Positions 17,001 through 23,257 of a stretch of DNA of 64,000 nucleotides are shown here, piece after piece; the first letter of the stretch is position 1, and each line of letters opens with the position of its first letter. The notes beneath the pieces were generated by a model. It was not told the origin of the DNA and searched no databases. It saw nothing but the letters and a program-made list of their open reading frames with translations. This DNA is from Alphaproteobacteria bacterium. Lineage in GTDB: Bacteria; Pseudomonadota; Alphaproteobacteria; Rhodospirillales; Casp-alpha2. Location of the stretch: assembly GCA_024279135.1 (NCBI GenBank), contig JAJRRU010000006.1, forward strand, positions 52,694 through 116,693. The letters run 5' to 3'. The position numbers and the translations under genes are program-made.

Positions 17001-17597
17001 AAAGCACGGGTCGGGGCACAACTGGCGGTTATGCGAGCATTATCCAGGGATTATGTGAAAACTCTTGAAGCCTTGCAATCATCGGAACAAGAAGGCCTAC
17101 CCGAACCGCTCATGCTGCAACGACGGTACTTAAAGGCACGGGCTTTGGCCGGCATTGGCGAGGATGTGAATGCTTTGCTTTTGCTGGAAGAAGACGAAGC
17201 CCTGGAAGCCGAACAGTTGCGCGCTGAAATATACCGCTCCACCGAAAATTGGCCTCGGGCATCCCAATCTCTGGGCAAGATTGTGTCCCTGCTCGGTGTT
17301 GTGCCGGGTCAGCCTTTGAGCGAAGAAGACGCCAGTTATGTGCTGGACTATGCCATTGTCCTGACTTTGGGCAATAATGACCGTGCCCTTGTCCGGTTGA
17401 ACCAGGATTTCTCTGCGGCCATGCGTGAGAGTTCGTTGTCGGACGCTTTCAACCTGATATCCAAACCCCAGCAATTTGGATTGATTAATTACAGCTCCAT
17501 CGCCAACAAAGTCAAAGAGGCCGAAAGATTCAAGTCATTTATGACCCAGTACCGCGCCCGTCTGGAAAGCGGCGAACCTTTGAGTTCGATTAATTAA
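14085..17597 (+). CDS. Large exported AMIN-like and TPR-repeat protein of the flagellar cluster
   Basis: A 1170-residue protein starting at a GTG that overlaps the motB stop. An N-terminal hydrophobic segment (residues 12-36) looks like a signal peptide or anchor. Three AMIN-like beta modules follow, each opening with the same idea: RIAFRWDAPVSYK (near 48), IRLVFDWPDKVAYK (near 190) and FVFRFDWDEPTGVAV (near 390). They are separated by a Thr/Pro linker and an Ala/Gln linker. From about residue 620 the protein is a long array of TPR-like helices. AMIN domains commonly localise envelope proteins, and TPRs bind partners, so a periplasmic scaffold around the motor is plausible. Not recognised as any named flagellar protein. 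It ends three bases from the converging fliP end. Confidence 0.7.
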   Translation: MIGFLNRILLQRISFGLIATFVVTSLAMGTLALGASVRIQTTSNDKSGRIAFRWDAPVSYKAVMSGKNLRLSFSSTIDGDIPLIARSLSKHVASVETGDGGRALNIVLSGEYSLTHYPTGTMVIVEFTGKLNKEVVADDQAATPTPTPTPAPEKAATSTTTPSSPTESVRKVPDNLPRVPVRSGRHPDKIRLVFDWPDKVAYKLDRQGDVVNLNFQRPVNMEVAPLSRLMPGLIGAARSEVSPSLTRVTLSVASGAKVEDFYAGSKVVVDVFFVSDGSRASKNLPNSQMAQAPTVNQPAAQAPAQAATQASAQAAIQASAQAATQAAQSSITSVAGTTGATPDTSVTPTSLSVETTSQTALAGAVETATPITNEPYTGESSSGADTLEDGFVFRFDWDEPTGVAVFRRGGALWMVFDNPGEVNIDGMRQVADTSIVDLVQLTHPEAVILRAITLPGVNPLLRKDGLSWILEFRKQNLTTQTAIDSLAQPDSPIGARVFMPVSEPRTAIAITDPEIGDNFIVVPVVPLGYGVNHFYKYPQFRIRPASQGIVVEPAIDTLQVRAQSDGVSIVSSQPLYISPVTESDIARARSDSSRPLSRIVDFTPVQGMIDKFYSVDRQDLEHAVILAESPQDRLAARLELARFLLAHGYASEALGVVKVASALNEAAFEEAAYFVYRGISNWMLGRYEEASQDFISELLDKNDEGEFWRAIAKFSVGNTEDDTIRTIRSTKNIPKEYPLDLQAALTLKTIEAALFVQDIEDSRNQLELMMAQPLGKKYQSQALLLSGRVNEIDGKVEAAITDWENAIALEYEPTTVHADLARIKLLVKLGRISSGEALVGLEALRYAWRGGDFEFDLLRELGMTYVAVGGYRKGLETLRQAASYFRNKEEAADVTQQMSDVFSELFLEGRADDMLPVSAIGLYEDFKLLTPAGSLGDEMIRKLADRLVGVDLMDEAAKLLEDQLEFRLEGVEKARVGAQLAVMRALSRDYVKTLEALQSSEQEGLPEPLMLQRRYLKARALAGIGEDVNALLLLEEDEALEAEQLRAEIYRSTENWPRASQSLGKIVSLLGVVPGQPLSEEDASYVLDYAIVLTLGNNDRALVRLNQDFSAAMRESSLSDAFNLISKPQQFGLINYSSIANKVKEAERFKSFMTQYRARLESGEPLSSIN
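14991..15062 (+). repeat. 24-bp tandem repeat coding an Ala/Gln linker
   Basis: Three consecutive 24-base units beginning YCCGCACAAGCAGCGA, differing at only a few positions, code for repeated Ser/Pro-Ala-Gln-Ala-Ala-X-Gln-Ala. It forms the flexible linker between the second and third AMIN-like modules. Confidence 0.85.
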
Positions 17598-17600
17598 ACA

Positions 17601-18392
17601 CTATTCGCCGAAACTTCGCACCAGGGTGCCGACCACCAGATACCAGCCATCGACCAGAACAAAGAAAATAATCTTGAAGGGCAGGGCAATAATGATCGGC
17701 GGCAGCATCATCATGCCCATGGCCATCAGCACCGATGCAACAACCATGTCGATGACCAGAAACGGCACAAAGACCAGAAAGCCGATTTCAAAGGCCCGGC
17801 GTAATTCGCTGATCATGAATGCCGGTATCAGAGCCCGCATGGGTACGCTGTCCTCTAATTCTTTATCGGAAATTTTGGCGATGCCGAGAAACAGCTCAAG
17901 GTCCTGTTCGCGAACATGTTTCAACATAAAGGTATTAAACGGTACGGCGGCACGTTCAAAGGCCTCGAATTCATCGATTTCATTATCCATGAGCGGTCGG
18001 ATGCCTTCGTCGTAGGATTGCTCGAACACGGGCATCATGACAAACACGGTCAGGAACAGAGCCAGGCTCATGAGCACCTGATTGGGTGGTGCCTGCTGGG
18101 TTCCCATGGCGGTACGGACAAATGACAGGACGATGACTATTCTGGTAAACGACGTGACCATAATCAGAATGCTCGGTGCTATCGTGATTACGGTCATCAG
18201 GACGATTAGCTGAATAATCCGTCCGGTGACTTCGCCGCCGCCTTCACCCAGGTCGAGCGACAGGGTCTGGGCCGTGGCTTGTCCGGTGATGAGCAGTATC
18301 AAAAACAAACCGGCCGTGCAGCTTGCAAGTGCCACAGTCAACTGTTTCAGGCTGACGGAGTGGGTGCCAATTTTCAGAATTTGACGCGACAT
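17601..18392 (-). CDS. fliP: Flagellar export gate protein FliP
   Basis: Core membrane protein of the flagellar type III export gate, 263 residues. It has a cleavable signal peptide (ending near QATAQT), as usual for FliP, four membrane segments, and the family signatures FTRIVIVLSFVRTAMGTQQAPPNQV region (near residue 80-105) and VDMVVASVLMAMGMMMLPP near the C-terminus. FliP pentamers assemble with FliQ and FliR, whose genes are at 21.0-22.1 kb. Last gene in a minus-strand unit with fliO. Confidence 0.95.
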   Translation of the reverse strand: MSRQILKIGTHSVSLKQLTVALASCTAGLFLILLITGQATAQTLSLDLGEGGGEVTGRIIQLIVLMTVITIAPSILIMVTSFTRIVIVLSFVRTAMGTQQAPPNQVLMSLALFLTVFVMMPVFEQSYDEGIRPLMDNEIDEFEAFERAAVPFNTFMLKHVREQDLELFLGIAKISDKELEDSVPMRALIPAFMISELRRAFEIGFLVFVPFLVIDMVVASVLMAMGMMMLPPIIIALPFKIIFFVLVDGWYLVVGTLVRSFGE

Positions 18393-18401
18393 GGGTTCCT
18401 A

Positions 18402-18689
18402 CTAGTCCTGGATAACGACAGGTTCAGTTACGTCATAGGATTCCACAATCTGTTCGCCATTGATACCCAGTAATATTAGGTGTTCGCGATTATCGCGGCG
18501 AATAAGAACCAGCCTGCGTTTCGGGTCCAGGTTGGTTATTTCCAAAACCAGCACACGTTTGTTCTTGTTGCCGATTATGGGCGAAATGGCACCGAATCCT
18601 AATCGCCGCGCACCCACGGTTAACAGACCGATCAAAGCTATAACGAAGACCAGTGCCAGCAGGGCCTGGACATAATCCCCCCAATTCAT
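18402..18689 (-). CDS. fliO: Flagellar biosynthesis protein FliO
   Basis: Small membrane protein, 95 residues, with one transmembrane helix at about 8-28 and a short cytoplasmic beta domain (RVLVLEITNLDPKRRLVLIRRD), the layout of FliO. It helps assemble FliP in the export gate and lies nine bases upstream of fliP. The start ATG overlaps the end of the preceding small gene by four bases. Confidence 0.85.
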   Translation of the reverse strand: MNWGDYVQALLALVFVIALIGLLTVGARRLGFGAISPIIGNKNKRVLVLEITNLDPKRRLVLIRRDNREHLILLGINGEQIVESYDVTEPVVIQD

Positions 18690-18991
18690 TGTTTGCCACC
18701 TGTCTCGTCCGATGGTGCGGTGGTATGTAACGGATGGGCTAGATAAGCCTCATTGAGGACCATTACGGCTTTGACAATGCCGTTCAGGTTGGCAATCAGT
18801 GCCGCGCATTCTTCGTCTTCAAGATTGGCCATTTCTGCAATGGCACGCTCGGTTATTATTTTAATCCGGGTGTCAAGTTTGCCGAGTTCAGATATATCCC
18901 CGGTGGCCATGTTTGCATTGGCATTTTCCAGCAGGATGCGCACATCGTTAATTTCGCTTTCCAGAGACGGCTGTTTAATCTGCTCGCTCAT
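18686..18991 (-). CDS. Unknown small helical flagellar-cluster protein
   Basis: A 101-residue soluble protein, predicted all-helical and acidic, without membrane segments: residues 9-90 read as two or three amphipathic helices (for example DTRIKIITERAIAEMANLED). It overlaps both neighbours by four bases, between fhlB and fliO, so it is clearly translated with the export genes. Size and helical character are like flagellar export chaperones of the FliT/FlgN kind, but I see no diagnostic motif, so the role stays open. Confidence 0.6.
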   Translation of the reverse strand: MSEQIKQPSLESEINDVRILLENANANMATGDISELGKLDTRIKIITERAIAEMANLEDEECAALIANLNGIVKAVMVLNEAYLAHPLHTTAPSDETGGKQ

Positions 18992-19353
18992 GTGGACGGT
19001 TCCCCGTTGTCTAGAGTTTCATCGGTTTGGTCATGTCCGGACACCGTGTCCAGAATTGAGGGCCAGTTACCATTGGCCCGGTACACATAGATAAGAATTT
19101 CAGCCACTGCCGCGAAGGCTTCCGGTGGGATATCCTCATCCAGATCAATGGCGCTGAGTAATTCCGCCAGGTCGCCGTCCTCGCGAACCTTGACGCCATT
19201 GGCAAAGGCAATTTCAAGGATCTGTTCGGCAATTTTACCGTGCCCGCCAGCCAAAACGCGGGGCGCTTTGTCGCTCTGTGGGTCATATCCGATGGCCACG
19301 GCGATTTTATCGATTTTTTCTTTTTGCCGGTCTTTTCCGCTACCCGATGACAC
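18988..19353 (-). CDS. Stand-alone FlhB C-terminal domain protein (FhlB)
   Basis: A 121-residue soluble protein homologous to the cytoplasmic FlhBc domain of the export switch. It has the core AVAIGYDPQSDKAPRVLAGG, IAEQILEIAFANGV and the family end DEDIPPEAFAAVAEILIYVY. The autocleavage motif NPTH of full FlhB is absent: the equivalent place reads YDPQSDKAP. Such FhlB proteins occur next to flagellar genes and can partly replace FlhBc in Salmonella studies. It leads the minus-strand unit ahead of fliO and fliP. Full-length flhB is at 22.1 kb. Confidence 0.82.
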   Translation of the reverse strand: MSSGSGKDRQKEKIDKIAVAIGYDPQSDKAPRVLAGGHGKIAEQILEIAFANGVKVREDGDLAELLSAIDLDEDIPPEAFAAVAEILIYVYRANGNWPSILDTVSGHDQTDETLDNGEPST

Positions 19354-19587
19354 GTCATTTGCCTGAAACTGTTTTATACCAAGGTATTAACACCACAGTA
19401 ACCATGTTTGCCACCTCCGTACAGACATGGCCTGGGCTGTGTGAAACCTTTATAGGGCCTAATTGGTAAAATAGGGTTAACCACTTGTTAATTTGATAGG
19501 CAGATAATGCCTATAAGGAAATTTTCAGGCAATCTGACTACTGATATCTGATTGCCGCCAGACGACAGACTGAAAAGACGGTTTATC

Positions 19588-19989
19588 ATGGAACTTGGCG
19601 ATTTAACGCTGTTTAACGCGATCAAGAAACGCCTCAACTGGGTCACCCAGCGACAGGAGGTTCTCGGCCAGAATATTGCCAATGCTGACACCCCGGATTT
19701 TCGGGCGCGTGACCTGAAGGCTTATAAATTTAAGGAACTGGTCCGCCTGGAAACCATGCAGATCAATATGGATACCACCAATTCAGGGCATCTGGTAGGT
19801 CAGCGCAAGCAGCTTACGGACTTCTTTGATGATAAGGCCTCACATGCCTACGAAACTGCACCCAACGGTAACTCTGTGGTCATCGAGGAACAGGTCAGCA
19901 AGCTCAATGAGACCATCATCAAGCACCGGTTGACCACGGAATTGTATACCAAACATTTGCGCATGATGCGAACGGCATTAGGGCGTTAA
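19588..19989 (+). CDS. flgB: Flagellar proximal rod protein FlgB
   Basis: Rod protein of 133 residues, first of the flgB-flgC-fliE unit. It has the rod signature in slightly changed form, QRQEVLGQNIANADTPDFRA, and a C-terminal helix that pairs with other rod proteins. The open frame extends upstream to a TTG at 19552, but the ATG at 19588 is preceded by AAGACGG and gives the usual FlgB start MELGDLTLFNAI, so I use it. Confidence 0.93.
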   Translation: MELGDLTLFNAIKKRLNWVTQRQEVLGQNIANADTPDFRARDLKAYKFKELVRLETMQINMDTTNSGHLVGQRKQLTDFFDDKASHAYETAPNGNSVVIEEQVSKLNETIIKHRLTTELYTKHLRMMRTALGR

Positions 19990-20045
19990 GAGCGCGCGTT
20001 ACTTTTATATATTTGTGACCAATTGACAGGACACAGGAGATTAAC

Positions 20046-20468
20046 ATGGCTCAGGATGATTTATTAAAATCGCTGGCGATCTCAGCCGCCGGAATGAAGG
20101 TGCAGGGCATCCGTCTGCGGATCATTTCGCAGAATATCGCCAATGCTAATTCATTGGGTACCAGCCCCGGAGAAGATCCTTATCGGCGCCAGACTGTGAC
20201 GTTTAAGAATGTCCTGGATAACAGGTTGGGCCTGGATCTGGTGAAAGTTGACCGCATTCATACGGACAATTCCAAGTTTGGTACGGCGTTTGATCCGGCC
20301 CATCCATCGGCAGACGAAAATGGCTATGTGCGGACCCCCAACGTGAATACCTTGATTGAGATGATGGATATGCGCGAGGCGCAGCGGTCCTATGAAGCCA
20401 ATCTCAATGTCATCAAGAATTCCAAGCAAATGCTGCTCCGGACAATCGATATTCTGTCTTCGCGTTAA
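20046..20468 (+). CDS. flgC: Flagellar proximal rod protein FlgC
   Basis: Rod protein of 140 residues, the normal FlgC length. N-terminal SAAGMKVQGIRLRIISQNIA and the C-terminal VNTLIEMMDMREAQRSYEAN with the ending KQMLLRTIDI are typical. The ATG follows a good ribosome site (CACAGGAG). Placed 56 bases after flgB and before fliE, the order found in most flagellar clusters. Confidence 0.95.
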   Translation: MAQDDLLKSLAISAAGMKVQGIRLRIISQNIANANSLGTSPGEDPYRRQTVTFKNVLDNRLGLDLVKVDRIHTDNSKFGTAFDPAHPSADENGYVRTPNVNTLIEMMDMREAQRSYEANLNVIKNSKQMLLRTIDILSSR

Positions 20469-20504
20469 GCCGGGACATTTAAATTTTAAAGAGGAACCAG
20501 GAAC

Positions 20505-20825
20505 ATGGTCGACGCATCATTACAAATCAATCAGGCGATTAATGCCTATAATTCGGCGGCCAAGAGCGTTGGTAGCGCCGTTGAAGAAACATCCAACTCA
20601 TCCGGAGGGGATGATTTCGCGGCCCTCGTCAAAGGGGCCATCAACGAAGCTGTGCGGATCGGAGAACGCAGCGAGAGCCTCTCCATTGCAGGCATCAACG
20701 ACAGGGCCGACCTGACGCAGGTCGTCATGGCCGTGGCCGAAGCCGAGGTTACTTTGGAAACCGTGGTCCGGGTTCGTGACAAGGTCATCGAGTCCTATCG
20801 CCAGATTATGCGGATGCCCATGTAG
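20505..20825 (+). CDS. fliE: MS-ring/rod junction protein FliE
   Basis: A 106-residue FliE, which joins the MS ring to the rod and is among the first exported substrates. The family C-terminus is clear: DLTQVVMAVAEAEVTLETVV then RDKVIESYRQIMRMPM. Starts 36 bases after flgC with AAAGAGGAACC before the ATG. Confidence 0.93.
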   Translation: MVDASLQINQAINAYNSAAKSVGSAVEETSNSSGGDDFAALVKGAINEAVRIGERSESLSIAGINDRADLTQVVMAVAEAEVTLETVVRVRDKVIESYRQIMRMPM

Positions 20826-21038
20826 GTGCCATGTGAATACCAATGTAATTCATGTCTGTAAACTAGATGATGCTCCCATAAATCTTGCATAATAGTTTCG
20901 TGCGCTAATCGCCGCCCTGCATCATTGCGCATGTCCGGTCATTTAAATTCGCGGCTCTAGACGGTCAGTGCTATACTTTGCCAAGCGAGCGATTCTGGCA
21001 ACGCAAGACATGCTACACGCAAGAAGGATAGCACCAAC

Positions 21039-21302
21039 ATGAACCAAGAAGCCGTCCTGCAAGTCGGAAGTGAAGCCCTGATTACGATTTTAACTATTTC
21101 CGGACCGATCATGGGGGCCGGACTGATCATCGGCCTGATTATTGCTCTTTTTCAGGCCTTGACCACCATTCAGGAATTGACCCTGACCTTCGTTCCGAAG
21201 ATCCTGGTTATTTTCTCGGCGGTGATTTTTTTCCTACCATTCATGATGACCACGATGATTGAATTTACGCTACGGTTATATGATCGCATGATTGCTCTTT
21301 AG
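21039..21302 (+). CDS. fliQ: Flagellar export gate protein FliQ
   Basis: An 87-residue protein with two transmembrane helices (about 13-37 and 52-75) and the family sequence GLIIGLIIALFQALTTIQE, LTFVPKI. Subunit of the FliPQR export gate. It follows a 213-base gap after fliE and AAGAAGG before the ATG; a new transcript may start in this gap. Confidence 0.95.
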   Translation: MNQEAVLQVGSEALITILTISGPIMGAGLIIGLIIALFQALTTIQELTLTFVPKILVIFSAVIFFLPFMMTTMIEFTLRLYDRMIAL

Positions 21303-21341
21303 GGCGCTGTGTGTATGGCTGTAAGGCGAGAGTGACACCCT

Positions 21342-22103
21342 ATGCTGTCTGAATTCATGTCTGTTAATATTTTTGGTTTTTTCCTGATTTTTTCAAGAAT
21401 CGGAACGGCCATGATGTTGATGCCCGGGTTCAGTGCTATTTATGTAAACGTACGGATCAGGCTGGCCCTGGCCCTGGCGATCAGTTTCGTAGTCTCACCT
21501 ATGTTGATGCCCATTATGCCAATTCAGCCCACCGAGGTATCAGTTCTGATCCTGATGGTTGTTTCCGAAGTCTTTATCGGGGTTTTTATTGGCACTATTG
21601 GCCGCATAGCATTAGGTGTTCTTCAGGTCGCCGGTACGATCACCGCCATGGTTTCCTCGCTGGCCAATGCCTTGATCCAGGATCCCATTGCCGAACAGCA
21701 AAGCTCGGTTATTTCCAGTTTTCTCACCGCATTGGGTGTGATGATCCTTTTTGTCACCAATATGCACCATATGATGATCGCGGCGGTTATTGAAAGTTAT
21801 TCCTTGTTTCTGCCGGCAACGGTTTTGTCGCTGGGGGATTTCGCCTGGATCGTGGCGCGAAATGTAGCCGACAGTTTTGCCCTCGGCCTGCAACTGGCTT
21901 CACCATTTATCGTGGTTGGACTGGCCTATTTTGTGGGGTTGGGTGTGCTGGGCCGGTTGATGCCGACGCTGCCCCTGTTCTTTTTTATGATGCCCATCCA
22001 GATCGCGATGCAGTTATCTATTCTGGCGTTATCCCTGTCTGTTATCATGATGGTGTTTCTACAGCACTTTCAGGACAAACTTCAGATATTTTTTGCACCA
22101 TGA
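21342..22103 (+). CDS. fliR: Flagellar export gate protein FliR
   Basis: Membrane protein of 253 residues with six predicted helices and the FliR patterns FSRIGTAMMLMPGFS (near 15-29), RIRLALALAISFVVSP and GVLQVAGTITAMVSSLANA. Forms the FliPQR gate with a single FliR subunit. It is 39 bases after fliQ and 14 bases before flhB. Confidence 0.95.
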   Translation: MLSEFMSVNIFGFFLIFSRIGTAMMLMPGFSAIYVNVRIRLALALAISFVVSPMLMPIMPIQPTEVSVLILMVVSEVFIGVFIGTIGRIALGVLQVAGTITAMVSSLANALIQDPIAEQQSSVISSFLTALGVMILFVTNMHHMMIAAVIESYSLFLPATVLSLGDFAWIVARNVADSFALGLQLASPFIVVGLAYFVGLGVLGRLMPTLPLFFFMMPIQIAMQLSILALSLSVIMMVFLQHFQDKLQIFFAP

Positions 22104-22117
22104 GGGAAATGCTCTAG

Positions 22118-23188
22118 ATGGCTGAAGAAGATGATGCCCAAAAAACAGAAGAACCAACCCAGAAAAAGCTTTCCCAAGCACGTGAACAGGGTCAGACGGC
22201 TTCGTCAATGGAACTCAAGAATTGGGGACTTTTGCTGACGGCACTGTTGATTATTCTGCTGATGGGTCTCGGTATGGCGAGCAAACTCAAGTTTCTGCTT
22301 GTGAAGTATATTAGCCAGGGCGATGCCATTGCCTTGGATATTGGTAATGTCAGACTGATTTTATTCGAAATCGTGCAAGGGTTTTTCCTGATACTTTCGC
22401 CCTTCCTGGCCGCCATGATGCTCGCCGGTGTGATCTTCAGCGTGGTTCAGTCAGGCTGGATCTGGGCGCCGAGCAAGCTGGCCCCTGATTTGTCGAAAGT
22501 ATCACTTCTGAAGGGGGTTAAGCGGATGTTCTCGGGGCGCACGGTTGTGGAGTTCGTAAAGGGCATCTTGAAGTTATTTATTGTCTCGATTGTCGGGATC
22601 GGGTTCGTTCTTCCATTGTTTGATGATATTACGCTGGTGCCGAGCATCGAGTTTATCCTGACTGTTGATCGAATTCATATGGTCATTATCATGTTCCTGA
22701 CCGGTACGGTTTTGGTCATGGCCGTTGTTGCGGCTTTCGATTACATCTATCAGAAATATGCTTTTATCCAGCAGATGCGTATGACCAAACATGAGGTAAA
22801 GGACGAAAACAAACAGAGCGAAGGTGACCCGTTGGTCAAGGCCCGTATCCGCCAGTTGCGATCTGAACGAGCCCGCCAGCGTATGATGGCGGCGGTCCCC
22901 GAAGCCGATGTTGTAGTCACAAATCCGACGCACTATGCTGTCGCCCTGAATTATAAAATTGACGATATGTCAGCGCCAATTCTGGTTGCCAAGGGCATGG
23001 ATCATATTGCCCTCAAGATCAGGGAAGTTGCAGATGAAAATGACGTGCCAATTGTCGAGAATGCTCCTTTGGCCCGCGCCCTTTTTGCTGCGGTAGAAAT
23101 TGACGAAGAAATCCCTATGGAGCACTATCAAGCTGTTGCTGAGGTAATCGGATATGTTATGCGTTTGCGAGGTGATAAAATTCATTAG
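22118..23188 (+). CDS. flhB: Flagellar export switch protein FlhB
   Basis: A 356-residue FlhB. It has the acidic/basic start EEDDAQKTEEPTQKKLSQAR, four transmembrane segments, and a cytoplasmic domain with the self-cleaving motif N269-P270-T271-H272, needed to switch export from rod/hook to filament substrates. Ends with a TAG that also forms part of a TTAG repeat flanking a short inserted palindrome. Last gene of the flgB-to-flhB run. Confidence 0.96.
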   Translation: MAEEDDAQKTEEPTQKKLSQAREQGQTASSMELKNWGLLLTALLIILLMGLGMASKLKFLLVKYISQGDAIALDIGNVRLILFEIVQGFFLILSPFLAAMMLAGVIFSVVQSGWIWAPSKLAPDLSKVSLLKGVKRMFSGRTVVEFVKGILKLFIVSIVGIGFVLPLFDDITLVPSIEFILTVDRIHMVIIMFLTGTVLVMAVVAAFDYIYQKYAFIQQMRMTKHEVKDENKQSEGDPLVKARIRQLRSERARQRMMAAVPEADVVVTNPTHYAVALNYKIDDMSAPILVAKGMDHIALKIREVADENDVPIVENAPLARALFAAVEIDEEIPMEHYQAVAEVIGYVMRLRGDKIH

Positions 23189-23246
23189 CAGGGTGCTGAA
23201 AAATTCGCCGCCCCGGTGCGCCGCGACTTTTTCAGCACCCTGTTAG
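23185..23246. mobile_element. 54-bp MITE-like inverted repeat with TTAG duplications
   Basis: Between flhB and cckA lies a 54-base unit (23189-23242) with perfect 15-bp terminal inverted repeats, CAGGGTGCTGAAAAA and its complement, around a 24-base GC-rich centre. TTAG occurs directly on both sides (23185-23188 and 23243-23246), which looks like a 4-bp target duplication. The ends resemble the GGCTGTTGAAAAAGT-type ends of some insertion sequences. It also can form a hairpin ending transcription after flhB, so a plain terminator is the alternative; there is no clean T run after it on the plus strand. Confidence 0.55.
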
Positions 23247-23257
23247 GTGCGATCAGT

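Noticed and set aside
23216..23257. cckA start at GTG 23216
   Set aside because: No ribosome site, and this codon is inside the inserted palindrome; the downstream GTG is a more likely start, though not proven.
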